From Caldifarciminota bacterium (GTDB lineage: Bacteria; Hydrothermota; Hydrothermia; WGAB01), in assembly GCA_015490555.1 (NCBI GenBank), contig WFXO01000016.1, positions 1-39,346 of the forward strand: 39,346 nucleotides of DNA, read 5' to 3'. Position numbers and translations under genes: made by a program. This document shows, one piece after another, positions 38,028 to 39,346 of the stretch; position 1 is the first letter of the stretch, and each line of letters begins with the position of its first letter. The notes beneath the pieces are model-generated. The model did not search any database, was not told the origin of the DNA, and saw nothing but the letters and a program-made list of their open reading frames with translations.

Positions 38028-39346
38028 ATGGACATCACGCCCCTCCTCAAGCAATACCAGGAGATCAAGTCCCAGCATCAAGACGAACTTTTGCTCTTCC
38101 GCATGGGGGACTTCTATGAGTTGTTTTTCGAGGACGCGGAGGTGGCGTCCAAGGTCCTGGGGATCGTGTTGACCTCCAAGCCGATGGGGAAAAATCATCG
38201 GGTGCCCATGGCAGGCGTCCCTGTGAAGGCCGCCGAGAGTTATATCGCCAAACTCTTGAAAGCCGGCTACCGGGTGGCCATCTGCGAACAGATCGGGGAA
38301 CCGAAACTTGGCAAAGGCCCGATGCGACGAGAAGTAGTCGAAGTCATTACCCCCGGGACCATCCTGGAACCCGCGTTGCTCCAAGAAAAAGAGTTCAACT
38401 ACCTTGCCAGCCTTTATCCGGGCTCCGATCGGGTGGGTGTGGCCCTTTTGGATCTGACCACAGGGGATTTTGCATTGTTTGAAGCAGATCCGACACGGGC
38501 CCGGGTTGAACTTGAAAAACGGAAGATCGCAGAGGTGATTTTGCCCGAAGATGTGGCGTTTGAAATGGACCAAAGTCCTCCGGTGTATTCCCTTCCATCC
38601 TGGCATTTTGATCCGGAAACCGCCCGCCGGGCCCTTTTAGAGTTCTTCGGCACGCAAACCCTGGACGCCTTTGAGGTCAACGATCTTCCTCGGGCCCTCG
38701 GGGCAGCCCATGCACTTCTCGAGTATGTCCGGGAACGGAAGCCCGGGATGCTGGAACACCTCAAGGGTCTCCGTCGACTCCCTCTCGAGGACCGGATGTA
38801 CCTGGATCGGGCGACCCTCAAGAATTTGGAAGTCCTGGAGCCCATCCATCCCGAAGGGACGGCCCTGGTCGATATCCTGGACGAGACCCTGACCGCGATG
38901 GGCGGCCGGTTCCTCCGGGAGGTCCTGGTGGCCCCCCTTCTCGATGTTGAACAAATCCGAACCCGGTTGATCCGGGTTCAATCCCTGGTTGAGGACCCAG
39001 TACTCCTGGAGTCCGTGAGAAAGGCGTTACAAGATATCCCAGATCTGGAGCGGACCATCGCCAGGGTCTCGGCACGGAAGAGTGGCCCTCGAGAAGTCCG
39101 AAAACTGGCGGAGGGCATCCGGAAGTTTGAGGAATTGCGAAGCCTCCTCCTGACGCATGGGGTTCTGGCCCCCCTGATCCAGGATGCCCCAGATCTCACC
39201 TCCCTTGCCGACGACATTGAACGTACCTTAGTGGACGATCCGCCGGTTTCCACCAGAGATGAGGTGTTCATCCGGTCAGAGGCCAGTCCCGAACTCCAGG
39301 AACTCCGTGACTTAGCACACAACAGCAAGAGCCACCTCCTCCAGTT
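38028..39346 (+). CDS. mutS: DNA mismatch repair protein MutS, N-terminal part (runs off the window)
   Basis: About 439 residues are visible and the frame is open at the window end. The mismatch-recognition motif is present: Phe29-Tyr30-Glu31 in FRMGDFYELFFEDA, followed by VPMAGVPVKAAESYIAKLLKAGYRVAICEQ, REVVEVITPGT, and, in the core/lever part, MYLDRATLKNLEVLEP and MGGRFLREVLVAPLLD. This is the repair-type MutS1 because the FYE motif and domain I are intact; the ATPase part lies beyond the window. Start fixed by the ATG 6 bases after TATAAT. Confidence 0.95.
   Translation, partial: MDITPLLKQYQEIKSQHQDELLLFRMGDFYELFFEDAEVASKVLGIVLTSKPMGKNHRVPMAGVPVKAAESYIAKLLKAGYRVAICEQIGEPKLGKGPMRREVVEVITPGTILEPALLQEKEFNYLASLYPGSDRVGVALLDLTTGDFALFEADPTRARVELEKRKIAEVILPEDVAFEMDQSPPVYSLPSWHFDPETARRALLEFFGTQTLDAFEVNDLPRALGAAHALLEYVRERKPGMLEHLKGLRRLPLEDRMYLDRATLKNLEVLEPIHPEGTALVDILDETLTAMGGRFLREVLVAPLLDVEQIRTRLIRVQSLVEDPVLLESVRKALQDIPDLERTIARVSARKSGPREVRKLAEGIRKFEELRSLLLTHGVLAPLIQDAPDLTSLADDIERTLVDDPPVSTRDEVFIRSEASPELQELRDLAHNSKSHLLQ

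Noticed and set aside
1-39346. tRNA, rRNA or CRISPR array
   Set aside because: No tRNA-like cloverleaf with TTCGANNC arm, no rRNA signature and no regularly spaced direct repeats with unique spacers were seen by eye; a tRNAscan or CRISPR search would be decisive.

Overview
The window is 39 kb of compact bacterial chromosome with about 30 protein genes, no tRNA or rRNA that I can recognise, no CRISPR array and no insertion sequence. The cell appears to be a diderm: it has the end of a TamB-like gene, a beta-barrel protein ending in Phe-Phe, lipoproteins with lipoboxes, and a secreted subtilase whose C-terminus resembles the FlgD/type IX-like sorting domains of the FCB group (Bacteroidota and related candidate phyla). 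I cannot assign a phylum from this alone. An FCB-type or neighbouring uncultured lineage is the best guess.

Layout. 1-2.6 kb: TamB C-terminus, a WVPGHW-repeat lipoprotein and an unknown Gly-rich lipoprotein. 2.6-6.1 kb (minus): prfA-prmC-TPR protein-pgeF, a translation-termination operon. 6.2-10.8 kb (minus): a large secreted subtilase, an alpha/beta hydrolase and purM. 11-16.6 kb (plus): a glycosyltransferase plus polyprenyl glycosylphosphotransferase pair behind a structured leader, then priA and an EamA transporter. 16.6-19.6 kb (minus): hisS-hutH, joining a histidine user and a histidine degrader. 19.6-20.2 kb: a non-coding block of REP-like and MITE-like repeats. 20.2-24.3 kb: a methyltransferase facing the operon usp-rpiB-thiF/moeB-like-queG. 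24.4-29.5 kb: a phosphate module, phoB-like/phoR-like facing pstS-pstC-pstA, with a four-unit Pho box before pstS. 29.5-31.4 kb (minus): an MFS transporter and a DJ-1/PfpI protein. 31.6-38 kb (plus): a secreted tandem OB-fold-like protein with a Met/His-rich tail, a beta-barrel protein, an NtrB/NtrC-like pair and a large alpha/beta hydrolase. 38 kb to end: 5' part of mutS.

Regulation is unusually readable. At least five genes (purM, priA, the phoB-like gene, the ntrB-like kinase gene and mutS) have a TATAAT-like -10 box only about 6-11 bases before the start codon and no Shine-Dalgarno sequence, so they are probably leaderless. Other genes have strong Shine-Dalgarno sequences. The pstS Pho box has the 11-bp spacing known from Bacillus PhoP sites. 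The OB-fold gene has a -24/-12 (sigma-54) promoter candidate with a perfect 23-bp odd palindrome about 100 bases upstream, in the usual place for an enhancer, and an NtrC-family activator lies two genes downstream. That locus (31.4-38 kb), organised like a ZraP-ZraSR envelope-stress circuit but with different effector proteins, is my best candidate for an undescribed system.
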